DNA of 64,000 nt from Caballeronia choica (GCF_001544535.1 NZ_FCON02000021.1:25549-89548), one strand, 5' to 3'; shown: positions 1 through 11,441, numbered from the stretch's first letter. Numbers and translations are program-made. Notes: generated by a model from the sequence alone, not told the origin.

Positions 1-2028
<2,028 letters not shown>

Positions 2029-2055
2029 TGCGGGGCGGGATGATCGCTGGCGCTT

Positions 2056-2105
2056 GAGGTGAGGTGAGGTGAGGTGAGGTGAGGTGAGGTGAGGTGAGGT
2101 GAGGT
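2056..2105. repeat. Pentanucleotide microsatellite, 10 perfect GAGGT units
   Basis: Ten uninterrupted copies of GAGGT run just after the trimethylamine dehydrogenase stop codon and just before the large inverted repeat. Because the unit is 5 bp, copy number is likely to vary by slippage. It lies in non-coding sequence, so any effect would be on transcription or mRNA ends. Confidence 0.95.
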
Positions 2106-2111
2106 GTTTAT

Positions 2112-2802
2112 ACCGTTTGATGCGCTTGTGCTTCTATGGAAATTGTTTTCTTAGTGGTTTATTTGCTCTGCCCCTGTCCGGGGCGGGACTCACTTTCTTT
2201 GCTGCTGCAAAGAAAGTAAGCAAAGAAAGCAGCTTCCCACCGCCAATCCTTGCCATTCGCCTCCAGACCGCTCCCTCAGAGTGGTCCAACCGGGGGAGTG
2301 TCGTTAGCAGGGTTTCACCGTTGTTGGCATGTAGAAAAGGCGCGCACGTCGCACCGCTGCGCGGAGTGGATCAGCAGTCATACATCCGTCTAGGCACTGC
2401 GTGCCCGACGACAGGTTCGCTAAGCGGTGAATTGAAGCATGCAGCAAACACGCACGTAGGATGGTGATGTAGCGATGGGTTTCGGGTTTCGGTTTTGCCT
2501 GACGGGTGAGCGCGTAGCGCGAGGCCGGATGTATGACTGCTGGTCCACTCCGTATAGCGGTGCGATGCCCGTGCCTCTTCTACATGCCAACAACGGGGAA
2601 ACCCCGCTAACGACACTCCCCCGGTTGGACCACTCCGACATAACGGGCTAGCGGCGCTTGGCAAGGATTGGCGGTGGGAAGCTGCTTTCTTTGCTTACTT
2701 TCTTTGCAGCAGCAAAGAAAGTGAGTCCCGCCCCGGACAGGGGCAGAGCAAATAAACCAAAAACAAAACAAGTTCCATAGAAGCACAAGCGCATCAAACG
2801 GT
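2112..2802. repeat. Large imperfect inverted repeat (two arms of about 277 bp)
   Basis: The left arm (about 2112-2388) and the right arm (about 2526-2802) are near-perfect reverse complements flanking a spacer of about 137 bp. The outer segment of each arm holds the palindrome-rich string TTTCTTTGCTGCTGCAAAG. From memory, such strings recur between genes in Burkholderia and Paraburkholderia genomes, where they are often translated as spurious short proteins. The whole gap between trimethylamine dehydrogenase and the Fe-S oxidoreductase is taken up by this element and the microsatellite. I see no transposase gene. It could form a very long hairpin and may act as a terminator or a non-autonomous mobile element. 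Confidence 0.85.
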
Positions 2803-2847
2803 GTTACTCCAACCCAACCCTCTCTCAACCTGTCCAATCGACAAACC

Positions 2848-5010
2848 ATGCTGACAGCATCGAACTTCGACAAAACCTCGGTGACGCGCATCCTGTTCGA
2901 GAACTTCCCTTCGTTCGCGATCGTGCTCTTCTATGCCGTCGGCATCGCGGCAATCGGCGTGTTCGCGTGGGGCGTCCATATCCAGATCCGCAAGTACCGG
3001 CGCGGGCGGCCGGTCACCGGTCCGATCGACCTGCGCGCACGTTTCGCCGACATGCTCAAAGTCGTGGCGGACCACCGCACGATCGCGCGCCGCGATCCGG
3101 CAGCAGGCCGCGCGCACCGCATGATCTTTTACGGCTTCGCGGTGCTCTTTATCGGCACGGCGACGGTCACGGTCGACTACGACATCACGGCGCGCGTCTT
3201 CGGCTACCACTTCTGGAACGGCAACTTCTATCTGTTCTTCAAGCTCGCGATGAACCTGGCCGGCGTCTCGCTGATCGGCGGCCTGATCTACATGATGGTC
3301 CGCCGCGGCTGGATCAAGCCGCCCAAGCTCGATTACAAGCGCCCCGACCGCCAGCCTGGCGACCCTGACTACGACCGCAGCGGCTATCGCCGCGAAGACT
3401 GGGCGTTCCTCTGGACGCTGATCCTGATCGGCATCACCGGCTTCGTGCTGAGCGCGCTGCGTCTCGTGTGGCTGCAGGATCGCGCGGTGGTGTGGGACAC
3501 GCGCTGGTGGTCGCCGGTCGCCGCCCTCCTCGCCGAGCCCATGCGTGCCGCAGGGCTCGGATCGTCCGGCGCGTACATCCTGCGCACCGGTCTCTGGTGG
3601 TTCCACGGCCTGCTCGCGCTGACCTTCATCGCGTTGATTCCGTACACGAAGATCAAGCACATTTTCACGGCGTCGGGCTCGCTGATGATGCGCGATCCGC
3701 TCGCCGCGCAACGGCTGCCGCGCATCGCGCCCGACAGCGAGAGCGTCGGCTACAAAACCATCACCGACTTCACCTGGAAACATCTGCTGAATCTCGACGC
3801 CTGCACGAAGTGCGGACGCTGCCATGAAGCGTGTCCGGCGAATGCGTCAGGTGCGCCGCTTTCCCCCCGCGACGTGATCCTGTCGCTGCGCGAATTCGCG
3901 AACGAGGCGCTCGAGAAGAACACGCTGCCCGACGAGGTCAAGCTCGACGTGCATGGCAAGGGCATCGGCCAGGTGTTCATGGAGACCGTATGGTCGTGCC
4001 GCACCTGCATGGCGTGCGTCGAAATCTGTCCGGTGGCAGTGGAGCATGTGCCGATCATCGTGCAGTTGCGCCGCAAGCTCGTCGAAGACGGCGAGATGGA
4101 ACCGCAAGTGCAAAAGACGCTGCAGGCCATCCACAAGAACGGCAACTCGTTCAACGAATCGAAGCGCAAGCGCGCGGCATGGGCCAAGCCCCTGCCCTTC
4201 GAGATCAAGGATGCGCGCAAGGAGCCGGTGGACATGCTGTGGTTCGTCGGCGACTATGCCTCGTTCGACCCCCGCAACCAGCGCGTGACCCGGGCCTTCG
4301 CAACCTTGCTGCATGAAGCAAACGTCGCCTTCGGCCTGCTCTATGAAGGGGAGTCGAACGCCGGCAACGATGTGCGCCGCGTCGGCGAGGAAGGGCTTTA
4401 TGAACTGCTCGCGGAAAACAACATCGCGATGCTCGGCAAGTCGACCTTCAAGCGCATCGTGACGACCGACCCGCACTCCTACAACACGATCCGCAACGAA
4501 TACCCGGACTTCGGCGGCAAGTACGAAATCGAGCACTACACGAGCCTTCTCGCGCGCATGATCCGCGAACGCACGATCACGCCCCGGCGCTCGCTCGACT
4601 ATCGCGTGACCTTCCACGATCCATGCCATCTCGGCCGCTTCAACAAGGGCTACGACGCACCGCGCGAGATTCTCGCCGCGCTCGGTTGCGACCTCGTCGA
4701 GATGCCGCGCTCACGCGACAATTCGTTCTGCTGCGGCGCGGGCGGCGGGAGGATCTGGATGAGCGATCCGGTGGGCGTCGAAAAGCCGTCGCAACTGCGC
4801 ATGCACGAGGCCGCGCGCATCGAAGGGCTCGAAGTATTCGTCGTGTGCTGCCCCAAGGATCTGACGATGTTCGAGGACGCGCTGAAGACGAGCGGTTACG
4901 AAGGCAAGTTCGTCGTGCGCGAACTCATCGAGCTGGTCGCGGAAAGTCTTGCCGATGCAGCGCGAGACGGCCCCGTATCGGACGACCAGCGCGAAGCCGT
5001 GCCCGCGTGA
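2848..5010 (+). CDS. Membrane Fe-S oxidoreductase, DgcB-like, probable ETF:quinone oxidoreductase
   Basis: This 720-residue protein probably takes electrons from reduced ETF to the quinone pool. The N-terminal half has several hydrophobic helices (roughly residues 18-42, 90-115, 130-155, 180-205, 245-268) of the DUF3483/NarI-like kind. Two 4Fe-4S motifs follow: C319-x2-C322-x2-C325-x3-C329 and C384-x2-C387-x2-C390-x3-C394. Two CCG-type heterodisulfide-reductase motifs lie near the C-terminus (HDPCH then CCGAGGG; VVCCPKD). The architecture matches DgcB and other ETF-linked HdrD-like proteins. It precedes the repeat protein and etfBA on the same strand, which supports the assignment. The electron acceptor is inferred. 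Confidence 0.85.
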   Translation: MLTASNFDKTSVTRILFENFPSFAIVLFYAVGIAAIGVFAWGVHIQIRKYRRGRPVTGPIDLRARFADMLKVVADHRTIARRDPAAGRAHRMIFYGFAVLFIGTATVTVDYDITARVFGYHFWNGNFYLFFKLAMNLAGVSLIGGLIYMMVRRGWIKPPKLDYKRPDRQPGDPDYDRSGYRREDWAFLWTLILIGITGFVLSALRLVWLQDRAVVWDTRWWSPVAALLAEPMRAAGLGSSGAYILRTGLWWFHGLLALTFIALIPYTKIKHIFTASGSLMMRDPLAAQRLPRIAPDSESVGYKTITDFTWKHLLNLDACTKCGRCHEACPANASGAPLSPRDVILSLREFANEALEKNTLPDEVKLDVHGKGIGQVFMETVWSCRTCMACVEICPVAVEHVPIIVQLRRKLVEDGEMEPQVQKTLQAIHKNGNSFNESKRKRAAWAKPLPFEIKDARKEPVDMLWFVGDYASFDPRNQRVTRAFATLLHEANVAFGLLYEGESNAGNDVRRVGEEGLYELLAENNIAMLGKSTFKRIVTTDPHSYNTIRNEYPDFGGKYEIEHYTSLLARMIRERTITPRRSLDYRVTFHDPCHLGRFNKGYDAPREILAALGCDLVEMPRSRDNSFCCGAGGGRIWMSDPVGVEKPSQLRMHEAARIEGLEVFVVCCPKDLTMFEDALKTSGYEGKFVVRELIELVAESLADAARDGPVSDDQREAVPA

Positions 5011-5032
5011 GGGCGACCAGGGACCGGCGCAC

Positions 5033-6601
5033 ATGTCCACTCCGCAAATGCCCATCGCCCCCGCCGATCCGGCCGTCCGAACGCCGGCCGTCGCGGCTAC
5101 GCCAAGGCGTCACTGGCGCGAACTGGTCTGCCTCGCTCTCGAAGCCGACGACCTGTACGGCGCGGCCGCGCTCTATCCGTATGCCAGCGGCAGCGACCGG
5201 AAACGGCTCGGGTCGCGGCTCTTCAACACGCGCCGCGACCGGCTCGCGCTCGCGGCGCTCTCCTTCGCGCCTGCCGCCGTGCTCGCGCGGCTTGCCACCG
5301 TCGCGTCTGAAAGTAGTGACACGACGCTCGGGGTCCGCCTCGCGCGCAATCCTTCGACGCCCGGCCCGGCGCTCGACGCACTGGCTTCGCAAGCCGGCGC
5401 AATCGACGATGCCGGGCGCCTGTGGCAACTGCTCGCTCGCCACGCGAACGCGCCGCACGCGTTGCTTGCCGCGATCGCCTCGCGAACCGACGACGTCGCC
5501 GTGCTGCGCGCCCTGTGCGAGAACGTCGGCGTACCGGCGGATCTTTTGACACAGCTCGAACGGCGCGGCATCGCGACGCTGCAGCGCCTGCTCGCGATTC
5601 ACCTTGCCACCGACGAAGAGACACTCACGCGTCTGTGGAACAGCACGCGCGCGAACGCGGTCCGCGCGCAGGTGCTGCGCCACCCATATTGCCCCGATGC
5701 GCTGCTGCGCTCGATTCCCGCGTCGGTGCCGGAGAAGCGCAGCGTGGCGCTTCATGCGCGCACGAGCGGCGAGGTGCTAACGCTGCTCGCCCGCGACGAC
5801 GAAGCCACCGTGCGACGCGCGGCCGCCGTCAACCCCGGCACGCCGGCGGGCGCGCTGATCGCGCTTTGCTTCGACGCGGAACCCGCCGTGCGACGCGCCG
5901 TGGCCGCGCGCGCCGACGTGGCACCGAGGGTCGCCGACTGGCTTGCCGAAGATGCGGATGCATGGGTGCGCCGCTCGCTCGCTCGCAATCCCGCTTGCTC
6001 GACCGAATGGCTCGAACGCCTTGTGCAAGACGCGGAATCGGAAGTGCGCCGCGCGGTGAGCCGTCATCCGCGCTGCCCAGCGCGCCTGCTCGCCCTGCTC
6101 GCCACCGACGACGTGGCGTGGGTGCGCGCGGGTGTCGCCTATCGCGACGACCTGCCCCGCGCGGTGCTGAGCCAGCTTGCGCGGGATACCGACATCGACG
6201 TGCTCTCCGGCGTCGCGCGCAATCCGGCCACGCCGCAGGCAGGCCTCGCCCGGCTCGCCGAACATGACGTGCCGGACGTGCGGCGCGGCGTGATCCTCAA
6301 CCGGCAGGCGACGCGGCGCGTACTGCTGCCGCTGCGCGAGGAGGCTTACCCGCTGCATCGCGTGCTGGTGTTCGAGCATCCCAATCTCACCGACGCCGAT
6401 CGCTGGCGCATGCGCCTCGACCCGGACAGCGAAGCGCGCATGCGCATCTTCGGCTACTTCGGCCGCACGCTCGCGCCAGACACATCGCCCGCGCACGCGT
6501 CCCGTGCCGCGGCACTATCGCAGCCCCCGATTTACAGCAGCACCCCGTGCATGAACCGACGAACACGATGGAGCCAAGATGAAGATACTCGTAACCATTA
6601 A
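5033..6601 (+). CDS. Leucine-rich-repeat-variant (LRV/HEAT-like) repeat protein of the ETF operon
   Basis: This is a 522-residue protein made largely of short alpha repeats of about 24 residues with the pattern VRRxVARNPxTPxxxLxxLAxD, visible from about residue 100 to 450. Related LRV proteins are annotated as 4Fe-4S binding, but I see no N-terminal CxxC cluster motif here. ATG 5033 was chosen because it opens just after the upstream gene; an in-frame ATG at 4949 would overlap that gene by 62 bases. The 3' end overlaps etfB by 23 bases, implying translational coupling. Its role is not known. By position it may be a scaffold or assembly factor for the ETF:quinone oxidoreductase. Confidence 0.8.
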   Translation: MSTPQMPIAPADPAVRTPAVAATPRRHWRELVCLALEADDLYGAAALYPYASGSDRKRLGSRLFNTRRDRLALAALSFAPAAVLARLATVASESSDTTLGVRLARNPSTPGPALDALASQAGAIDDAGRLWQLLARHANAPHALLAAIASRTDDVAVLRALCENVGVPADLLTQLERRGIATLQRLLAIHLATDEETLTRLWNSTRANAVRAQVLRHPYCPDALLRSIPASVPEKRSVALHARTSGEVLTLLARDDEATVRRAAAVNPGTPAGALIALCFDAEPAVRRAVAARADVAPRVADWLAEDADAWVRRSLARNPACSTEWLERLVQDAESEVRRAVSRHPRCPARLLALLATDDVAWVRAGVAYRDDLPRAVLSQLARDTDIDVLSGVARNPATPQAGLARLAEHDVPDVRRGVILNRQATRRVLLPLREEAYPLHRVLVFEHPNLTDADRWRMRLDPDSEARMRIFGYFGRTLAPDTSPAHASRAAALSQPPIYSSTPCMNRRTRWSQDEDTRNH

Positions 6602-7379
6602 GCAGGTTGCGTCGCTCGATGAAGATTTCGAGTTGCGCGACGACGGCCGCGACGTCGAAGCGGACTTCCACGTCTTCGACCTGAACGAATGGGACCACTA
6701 CGCACTCGAAGAAGCAATGCGACTCAAGGAAGGCGCTCAGGATGCCGGCGTTGAAGTCGTGGTCGCGACCGTCGGCCCCGACAGCGCCGACGAAGAACTG
6801 CGCAAGTGTCTCGCGAAGGGTGCGGATCGCGCGATCCGGATCTGGAGCGACGACCTCGAAGGCGCGGACCCGGTCGGCATTGCGCGCGTGCTGGCCGCGC
6901 TCGCGCGCAAGGAGGCGCCTGACATGATCTTCGCAGGCGTGCAGGCGTCCGACCATGCGTATGGCGCCACCGGCATGGCGCTCGCCGGCCTGCTCGACTG
7001 GCCGCACGCCGCGGTGGTGGCCGGGCTCGACTACAGCCCCGGTTCGCTGTGCGCCACCGCGCGCCGCGAACTCGAAGGCGGCGCCTACGCCACCGTCAAG
7101 GTGCAGACACCTGCCGTACTGACACTGCAACTGGGCATCAACACGCCGCGCTACGCGTCGCTGCGCGGCATCAAGCAGGCCGCGACCCGTCCGATCGAAA
7201 CGTTCTCGCCCGCCGACCTCGGCGTGCCGGCCGACGAAACCGGCGCCGCCGGCTCGCTCTCGCGCGTGCGTCGCGTGTACGTGCCGGAAGTGGGCCGCGC
7301 GCAAATGATCGACGGCACCCCCGCCGAACAGGCCGCACGCCTGGCGAGCCTGATCAAGGAATTCAGAGGAGAAGCGTGA
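6579..7379 (+). CDS. etfB: Electron transfer flavoprotein beta subunit
   Basis: This is the 266-residue beta subunit of ETF, which binds AMP and forms the recognition face for dehydrogenases. The start MKILVTIKQV, the internal GxQASDHAYGATG segment and the C-terminal helix typical of EtfB are present. The likely electron donor is the trimethylamine dehydrogenase at the left edge, and the N-methylglutamate dehydrogenase is a possible second donor. The stop codon overlaps the etfA start (ATGA), so the two subunits are translationally coupled. Confidence 0.93.
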   Translation: MKILVTIKQVASLDEDFELRDDGRDVEADFHVFDLNEWDHYALEEAMRLKEGAQDAGVEVVVATVGPDSADEELRKCLAKGADRAIRIWSDDLEGADPVGIARVLAALARKEAPDMIFAGVQASDHAYGATGMALAGLLDWPHAAVVAGLDYSPGSLCATARRELEGGAYATVKVQTPAVLTLQLGINTPRYASLRGIKQAATRPIETFSPADLGVPADETGAAGSLSRVRRVYVPEVGRAQMIDGTPAEQAARLASLIKEFRGEA

Positions 7380-8338
7380 TGAGAGGAATTCTGGTTCTCG
7401 TAGAACATCGTCAGGGGCAACTGCGCCCCGTGAGCCTCGAAGTGCTCGGCGCGGCCGTGCAGGCGAAGGAAGCAAGCGGCGAGCGCCTCACGGCGGCCGT
7501 GCTCGGCGCCAGTCCCGGTACATTCACGGAGGCGCTGCAACTCGCGGGCGTCGATGAAATCGTGACGGTGCAGACCGCGAGCGACGCCTTCGACCCCGAC
7601 ACGTACGAAGCCGTTGCACGCGCGCTGATTCAGGATCGCGCACCCTCGCTCGTGCTGCTGCCGCACACCATCGATACGCTCGGCTATGCCGCGCCGCTCG
7701 CCGCCAAGGGTAATCACGGATTCACGACCGACGCGTTCGGCCTCTCGCGCGACGGCGACGCATGGCTCGCCACGCGCTCCGGTTACGGCCAGAAGGTCAA
7801 CATGGAGATCGAGTTTCCGGGCCGCGCGACGGTCGTCGTGACGTTGCGCCCTGGCTCGTTCAAGGCACCCGAGGCGGGCGGCACGGCTGCGCTCACTTCG
7901 TTCGCCGCGCCGCCGGTCACGGAGCGCAGCACGCATATCGAATTCGAGGAGCCGGCCGCGAGCGGCGACGTCGATATTCCCGGCGCCGATTTCATCCTGT
8001 CGGTGGGTCGGGGCATCGGGGAAGAGACGCACGTCGAACAGTTCAAGGAACTGGCCGATGCCGTGGGCGCGACGCTCGGCTGCTCGCGGCCGATCGCCGA
8101 CTCGGGCTGGCTGCCGAAAGCGCATCAGGTCGGGCAGTCGGGCAAGACCGCCGCGAACTGCAAGGTCTACATCGCGATGGGCATCTCGGGCTCGGTGCAG
8201 CACATGGCGGGCATGAAGCACGTCGAGAACATCATCGCCGTGAACACCGACCCCGAAGCGTCCATTTTCACGATCGCGAAGTACGGCATCGTCGGAGACA
8301 TCTTCGAGATCGGCGAAGAGTTGCGCAACCACTTCTGA
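7379..8338 (+). CDS. etfA: Electron transfer flavoprotein alpha subunit
   Basis: This is the 319-residue alpha subunit, which carries the FAD. The C-terminal FAD domain shows the EtfA signature beginning at C235 (CSRPIADSGWLPKAHQVGQ) and continuing with SGKTAANCKVY and a GISGSVQHMAGM segment. The ATG shares four bases with the end of etfB. It is the last gene of the oxidoreductase-LRV-etfB-etfA set; the next gene starts 239 bases on. Confidence 0.95.
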   Translation: MRGILVLVEHRQGQLRPVSLEVLGAAVQAKEASGERLTAAVLGASPGTFTEALQLAGVDEIVTVQTASDAFDPDTYEAVARALIQDRAPSLVLLPHTIDTLGYAAPLAAKGNHGFTTDAFGLSRDGDAWLATRSGYGQKVNMEIEFPGRATVVVTLRPGSFKAPEAGGTAALTSFAAPPVTERSTHIEFEEPAASGDVDIPGADFILSVGRGIGEETHVEQFKELADAVGATLGCSRPIADSGWLPKAHQVGQSGKTAANCKVYIAMGISGSVQHMAGMKHVENIIAVNTDPEASIFTIAKYGIVGDIFEIGEELRNHF

Positions 8339-8577
8339 GGAAATCATCCAGCACGCGGGCCGGTTCGTCGAATGGCGGCCGGTCCCGAAATATTTTTGAG
8401 ATGTTTTTTCTTCGCATGCTGTCCGCGGTTAGACTATCCGGCAGAAAAAAAGCCGCAGCTCGAAATCGGGCATGACGTCACGCACCAAATGCACGACGCA
8501 TGCCGCAAGAGACTGCACACAGGCCGTTCCAGTAAGAGACAGGCAGTCTGGTCAATGAGCCCAAGGAAGATAAGAGA

Positions 8578-9222
8578 ATGTCCCCCAATACGGTTCTTCT
8601 CATCGACGATCACGCGTTGTTCCGCAAGGGCGTCGCGCAACTGATCCAGATGAATCCCGCGTTTTCCGTCGTCGGTGAAGCGTCGTCGGGACGCGATGGC
8701 GTAGACATGGCAGTGCGCCTCAAGCCCGACGTGATTCTGATCGACCTGAACATGCCCGAGATCAGCGGCATCGAGACGCTCGATCTGATGCGCCAGGCAA
8801 GCGTCGATTCACGCTTCATCATGCTGACGGTGTCCGATAACGAACGCGACGTGGTGGCCGCACTGCGTGCGGGCGCCCACGGGTATCTCCTCAAGGACAT
8901 GGACCCCGAGGACCTCTGCGTGTGCTTGCAGAAGGCCTTGAAGGGCACGGCGGTGCTGAGCGAAGCCGTCACGGGCAGCCTCGTTCATGCGCTCTCCGGC
9001 GGCCAGCGCATTCCCGCGACGCAAACCGATCTCACGGCGCGCGAACTGGAAGTCTTCGACTACCTCGTCGGCGGACTCTGCAACAAGGCGATCGCACGCA
9101 AGCTCGATATCAGCGTCGGTACCGTGAAGGTTCACGTCAAGCACGTGCTGCGCAAGCTCGACCTGCACTCGCGGCTCGAAGCCGTCGTGTGGCGGCACGA
9201 GCACGAGCAGCGCAATCACTGA
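8578..9222 (+). CDS. Orphan NarL/LuxR-family response regulator
   Basis: This 214-residue DNA-binding response regulator has an N-terminal receiver domain (acidic pair D10/D11, phosphoacceptor D56, T84, K106) and a C-terminal LuxR helix-turn-helix (about residues 148-205, with the LTARELEV start and VGTVKVHVKHVLRKL recognition region). No histidine kinase gene is adjacent. By position it may control the ETF or trimethylamine genes, but nothing in the sequence proves this. The 239-base gap upstream contains no other gene. Confidence 0.88.
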   Translation: MSPNTVLLIDDHALFRKGVAQLIQMNPAFSVVGEASSGRDGVDMAVRLKPDVILIDLNMPEISGIETLDLMRQASVDSRFIMLTVSDNERDVVAALRAGAHGYLLKDMDPEDLCVCLQKALKGTAVLSEAVTGSLVHALSGGQRIPATQTDLTARELEVFDYLVGGLCNKAIARKLDISVGTVKVHVKHVLRKLDLHSRLEAVVWRHEHEQRNH

Positions 9223-9247
9223 CTGCCAGCACGGTCCATCCTTTCCA

Positions 9248-9271
9248 GCCGATGCTGTGCGCAGCATCGGC
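9248..9271 (+). terminator. Perfect 10-bp stem-loop downstream of the response regulator
   Basis: The arms GCCGATGCTG and CAGCATCGGC enclose a TGCG loop 25 bases after the response regulator stop codon. No T-run follows, so it may be a Rho-independent-like terminator or an mRNA-stabilising hairpin rather than a classical terminator. A second, weaker hairpin (CCCCC...GGGGG) lies at about 9300-9317. Confidence 0.5.
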
Positions 9272-9413
9272 ACGCGTGCGCTTCTGCCATCGGGTGTTCC
9301 CCCTACCTCCGGGGGAGTAGGCCATCGAGGTGTATTGCCGCTCCCGATTCGTCAACGAATAATCCGCCAGAGGGTGCCGCTCGCCCGCCGGCCATTATTC
9401 GGAGATACGCGTC

Positions 9414-11441
9414 ATGGAATCATGTCAGGCCCTGAAGGAACACGACAGCCGCTTAAGCGAGATCATGCGTCAGAGGGCGCCTCGTTTTGGCCGCTTCGAT
9501 CCCAGCGAAGCCATCATCCGGTCGTGGACGCGCTGTATCGAGGATCACGGCCTTCGTCCCGACGCGTGGCGAGCGCCGCCCGTTCTCACGAGCGCCGAAC
9601 TTGCCGCACGGCGCGAGCCGCTCGCCGACCTGATCGGCTGCGCGAAACTCGAAATGGCGACGCTCTATCAGCAACTCGGCGATGCCGAGCTTGCAGTCGT
9701 CTTGACCGATGCCGATGGCGTGATCCTGCATCTCGTCTCTTCGACGGAATTCGCCGAAGAGGTCGAGGACTGGGGCTTCTGCGTCGGGGCCCTGTGGAGC
9801 GAGCGCGAAGCGGGCACGAACGGCATGGGCACCTGCCTCGCGGAAGGCGAAGCGATCGCCGTGCGCCAGCATGAACATTTCTATTCGCGCTACACCGGGT
9901 TGACCTGCTCGGCCGCGCCCGTCCTCGACGAACGCGGTTCCCTGGTCGGCGCGCTCGATGTCACGAGCCGCTCGCAACTGTTGCAGCAGCACTCGCTGGT
10001 GCTCGTCGGCATGTCGCGGCAGATGATCGAGAACCAGTTGCTCGATGCACGTCACGCACGCTCGCATGTCCTGCATTTTCACAGCAGGCCCGAGTTCGTC
10101 AATACACTGCATGCGGGCAAGCTCACGATCGCAGACAATGGCACGGTGCTCGGCGCAAATCGAAGCGCCCTGTTTCAACTGGGCTTTTCGTCGCTCGCCG
10201 ACGTGGCCGGCAAGCTCATCACCGATATCTTCAACGCATCGCTTTCCGACATCGTCGGACGCAGCGCACGCAGTTCGTTCCATCCGATTCCGATTTTCCG
10301 CGCGCACGCCGCGAATCGCTTTTTCGTGGTCGCGCAGGAGCCGCGCAGTCACGCGGCCAAGGTGGTCGAACCCGTCGAAGAAGAAACGCCGCCAATGTCC
10401 GCACGGGCCGGCGCACGATCAGCCACCGAACGCGCACGCCGCGCCGGCGTGCCGCGTGTCGAATTCGGCGATGCCGGTCTTGCCAGCCAGTTCAGTCTCG
10501 GCGAGCGCATGATCGAGCGCGGCATTGCCGTCCTCGTGCACGGCGAGACAGGCAGCGGCAAGGAAGTGTTCGCGAACGCGCTGCACGCGGCAAGCGCGCG
10601 GCATCGCGGACCATTCATCGCGGTGAATTGCGCTTCGCTGCCCGAGCATCTGATCGAAAGCGAGCTCTTCGGTTACCGTGCCGGCGCGTTCACCGGCGCG
10701 CAGCGCGAAGGCAGGCGCGGCAAGATACTTCAGGCCGATGGCGGCACGCTGTTCCTCGATGAGATCGGCGACATGCCGCTCACGCTGCAGGCCCGCCTGT
10801 TGCGCGTGCTCGAAGAGCGCGAGGTCACGCCGCTCGGTTCCGAGACGGTCATCAAGGTCGACTTTCAGCTCGTGAGCGCAAGCCATCGGGACCTGTCCGA
10901 GCTGGTGCGCACCGGCCAGTTTCGCGAGGACCTGTACTACCGCCTGAACGGCGCCGCGCTGCATATTCCGCCGTTGCGCGACCGCAAGGACAAGCTCGCC
11001 TTGATCCGACATCTGCTCGAACAGGATGCCCATGACGGCGCGCCGTCGCTGAGCCCGGACGCGCGGCACGCGCTGCTCGACTGCGCGTGGCCCGGCAACA
11101 TCCGGCAGTTGCGCAACGTCCTGCGCATGGCTGCCGCGCTGTGCGACGGGCCGGTGCTCACTTGCGAGCACTTGCCCGCCGATATCGTGCGCGGCCGCGC
11201 GGAGCGCCCTCCCCCTTCCGATCGCGGCACGCGGCAAGCATCCGCCGAGGTGGAGATCGACGAAGACGACGCATGCCCGGCCACGGCCCCCGCGCTCAAC
11301 GCGATCCTGCAAAGCGAGCGCGAAACGCTGCTCGGGATGCTGGAAAGGCACCACTGGAATGTGAGCAAGGTGGCGATCACGCTCGGCGTCACGCGCAACA
11401 CGCTGTATCGGAAGATGCGGCGCGTTCACATCAAGCCGTGA
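9414..11441 (+). CDS. Sigma54-dependent transcriptional activator, AcoR type
   Basis: This 675-residue enhancer-binding protein has an N-terminal GAF-type sensor region (about residues 80-200), a linker, an AAA+ domain with Walker A GETGSGKE at 377-384, the sigma54-contacting GAFTGA loop at 424-429 and a Walker B (GGTLFLDEIGD). A Fis-type helix-turn-helix closes it (about 640-672). A GGAG ribosome site precedes the ATG. AcoR-type regulators usually sense small molecules through the GAF domain, but the ligand here is unknown. I found no convincing sigma54 promoter in the window, so its target is unassigned. The gene converges with gph, 13 bases apart. Confidence 0.9.
   Translation: MESCQALKEHDSRLSEIMRQRAPRFGRFDPSEAIIRSWTRCIEDHGLRPDAWRAPPVLTSAELAARREPLADLIGCAKLEMATLYQQLGDAELAVVLTDADGVILHLVSSTEFAEEVEDWGFCVGALWSEREAGTNGMGTCLAEGEAIAVRQHEHFYSRYTGLTCSAAPVLDERGSLVGALDVTSRSQLLQQHSLVLVGMSRQMIENQLLDARHARSHVLHFHSRPEFVNTLHAGKLTIADNGTVLGANRSALFQLGFSSLADVAGKLITDIFNASLSDIVGRSARSSFHPIPIFRAHAANRFFVVAQEPRSHAAKVVEPVEEETPPMSARAGARSATERARRAGVPRVEFGDAGLASQFSLGERMIERGIAVLVHGETGSGKEVFANALHAASARHRGPFIAVNCASLPEHLIESELFGYRAGAFTGAQREGRRGKILQADGGTLFLDEIGDMPLTLQARLLRVLEEREVTPLGSETVIKVDFQLVSASHRDLSELVRTGQFREDLYYRLNGAALHIPPLRDRKDKLALIRHLLEQDAHDGAPSLSPDARHALLDCAWPGNIRQLRNVLRMAAALCDGPVLTCEHLPADIVRGRAERPPPSDRGTRQASAEVEIDEDDACPATAPALNAILQSERETLLGMLERHHWNVSKVAITLGVTRNTLYRKMRRVHIKP

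Noticed and set aside
2099-2891. Short ORFs within the inverted repeat that translate to TFFAAAKKVSKESS-like peptides
   Set aside because: They are mirror translations of the repeat arms, without ribosome sites or independent homology, and are treated as spurious.
9223-9413. Sigma54 (-24/-12) promoter upstream of the AcoR-type gene
   Set aside because: A CGGCACG string is present but the GC element at the correct distance is missing.
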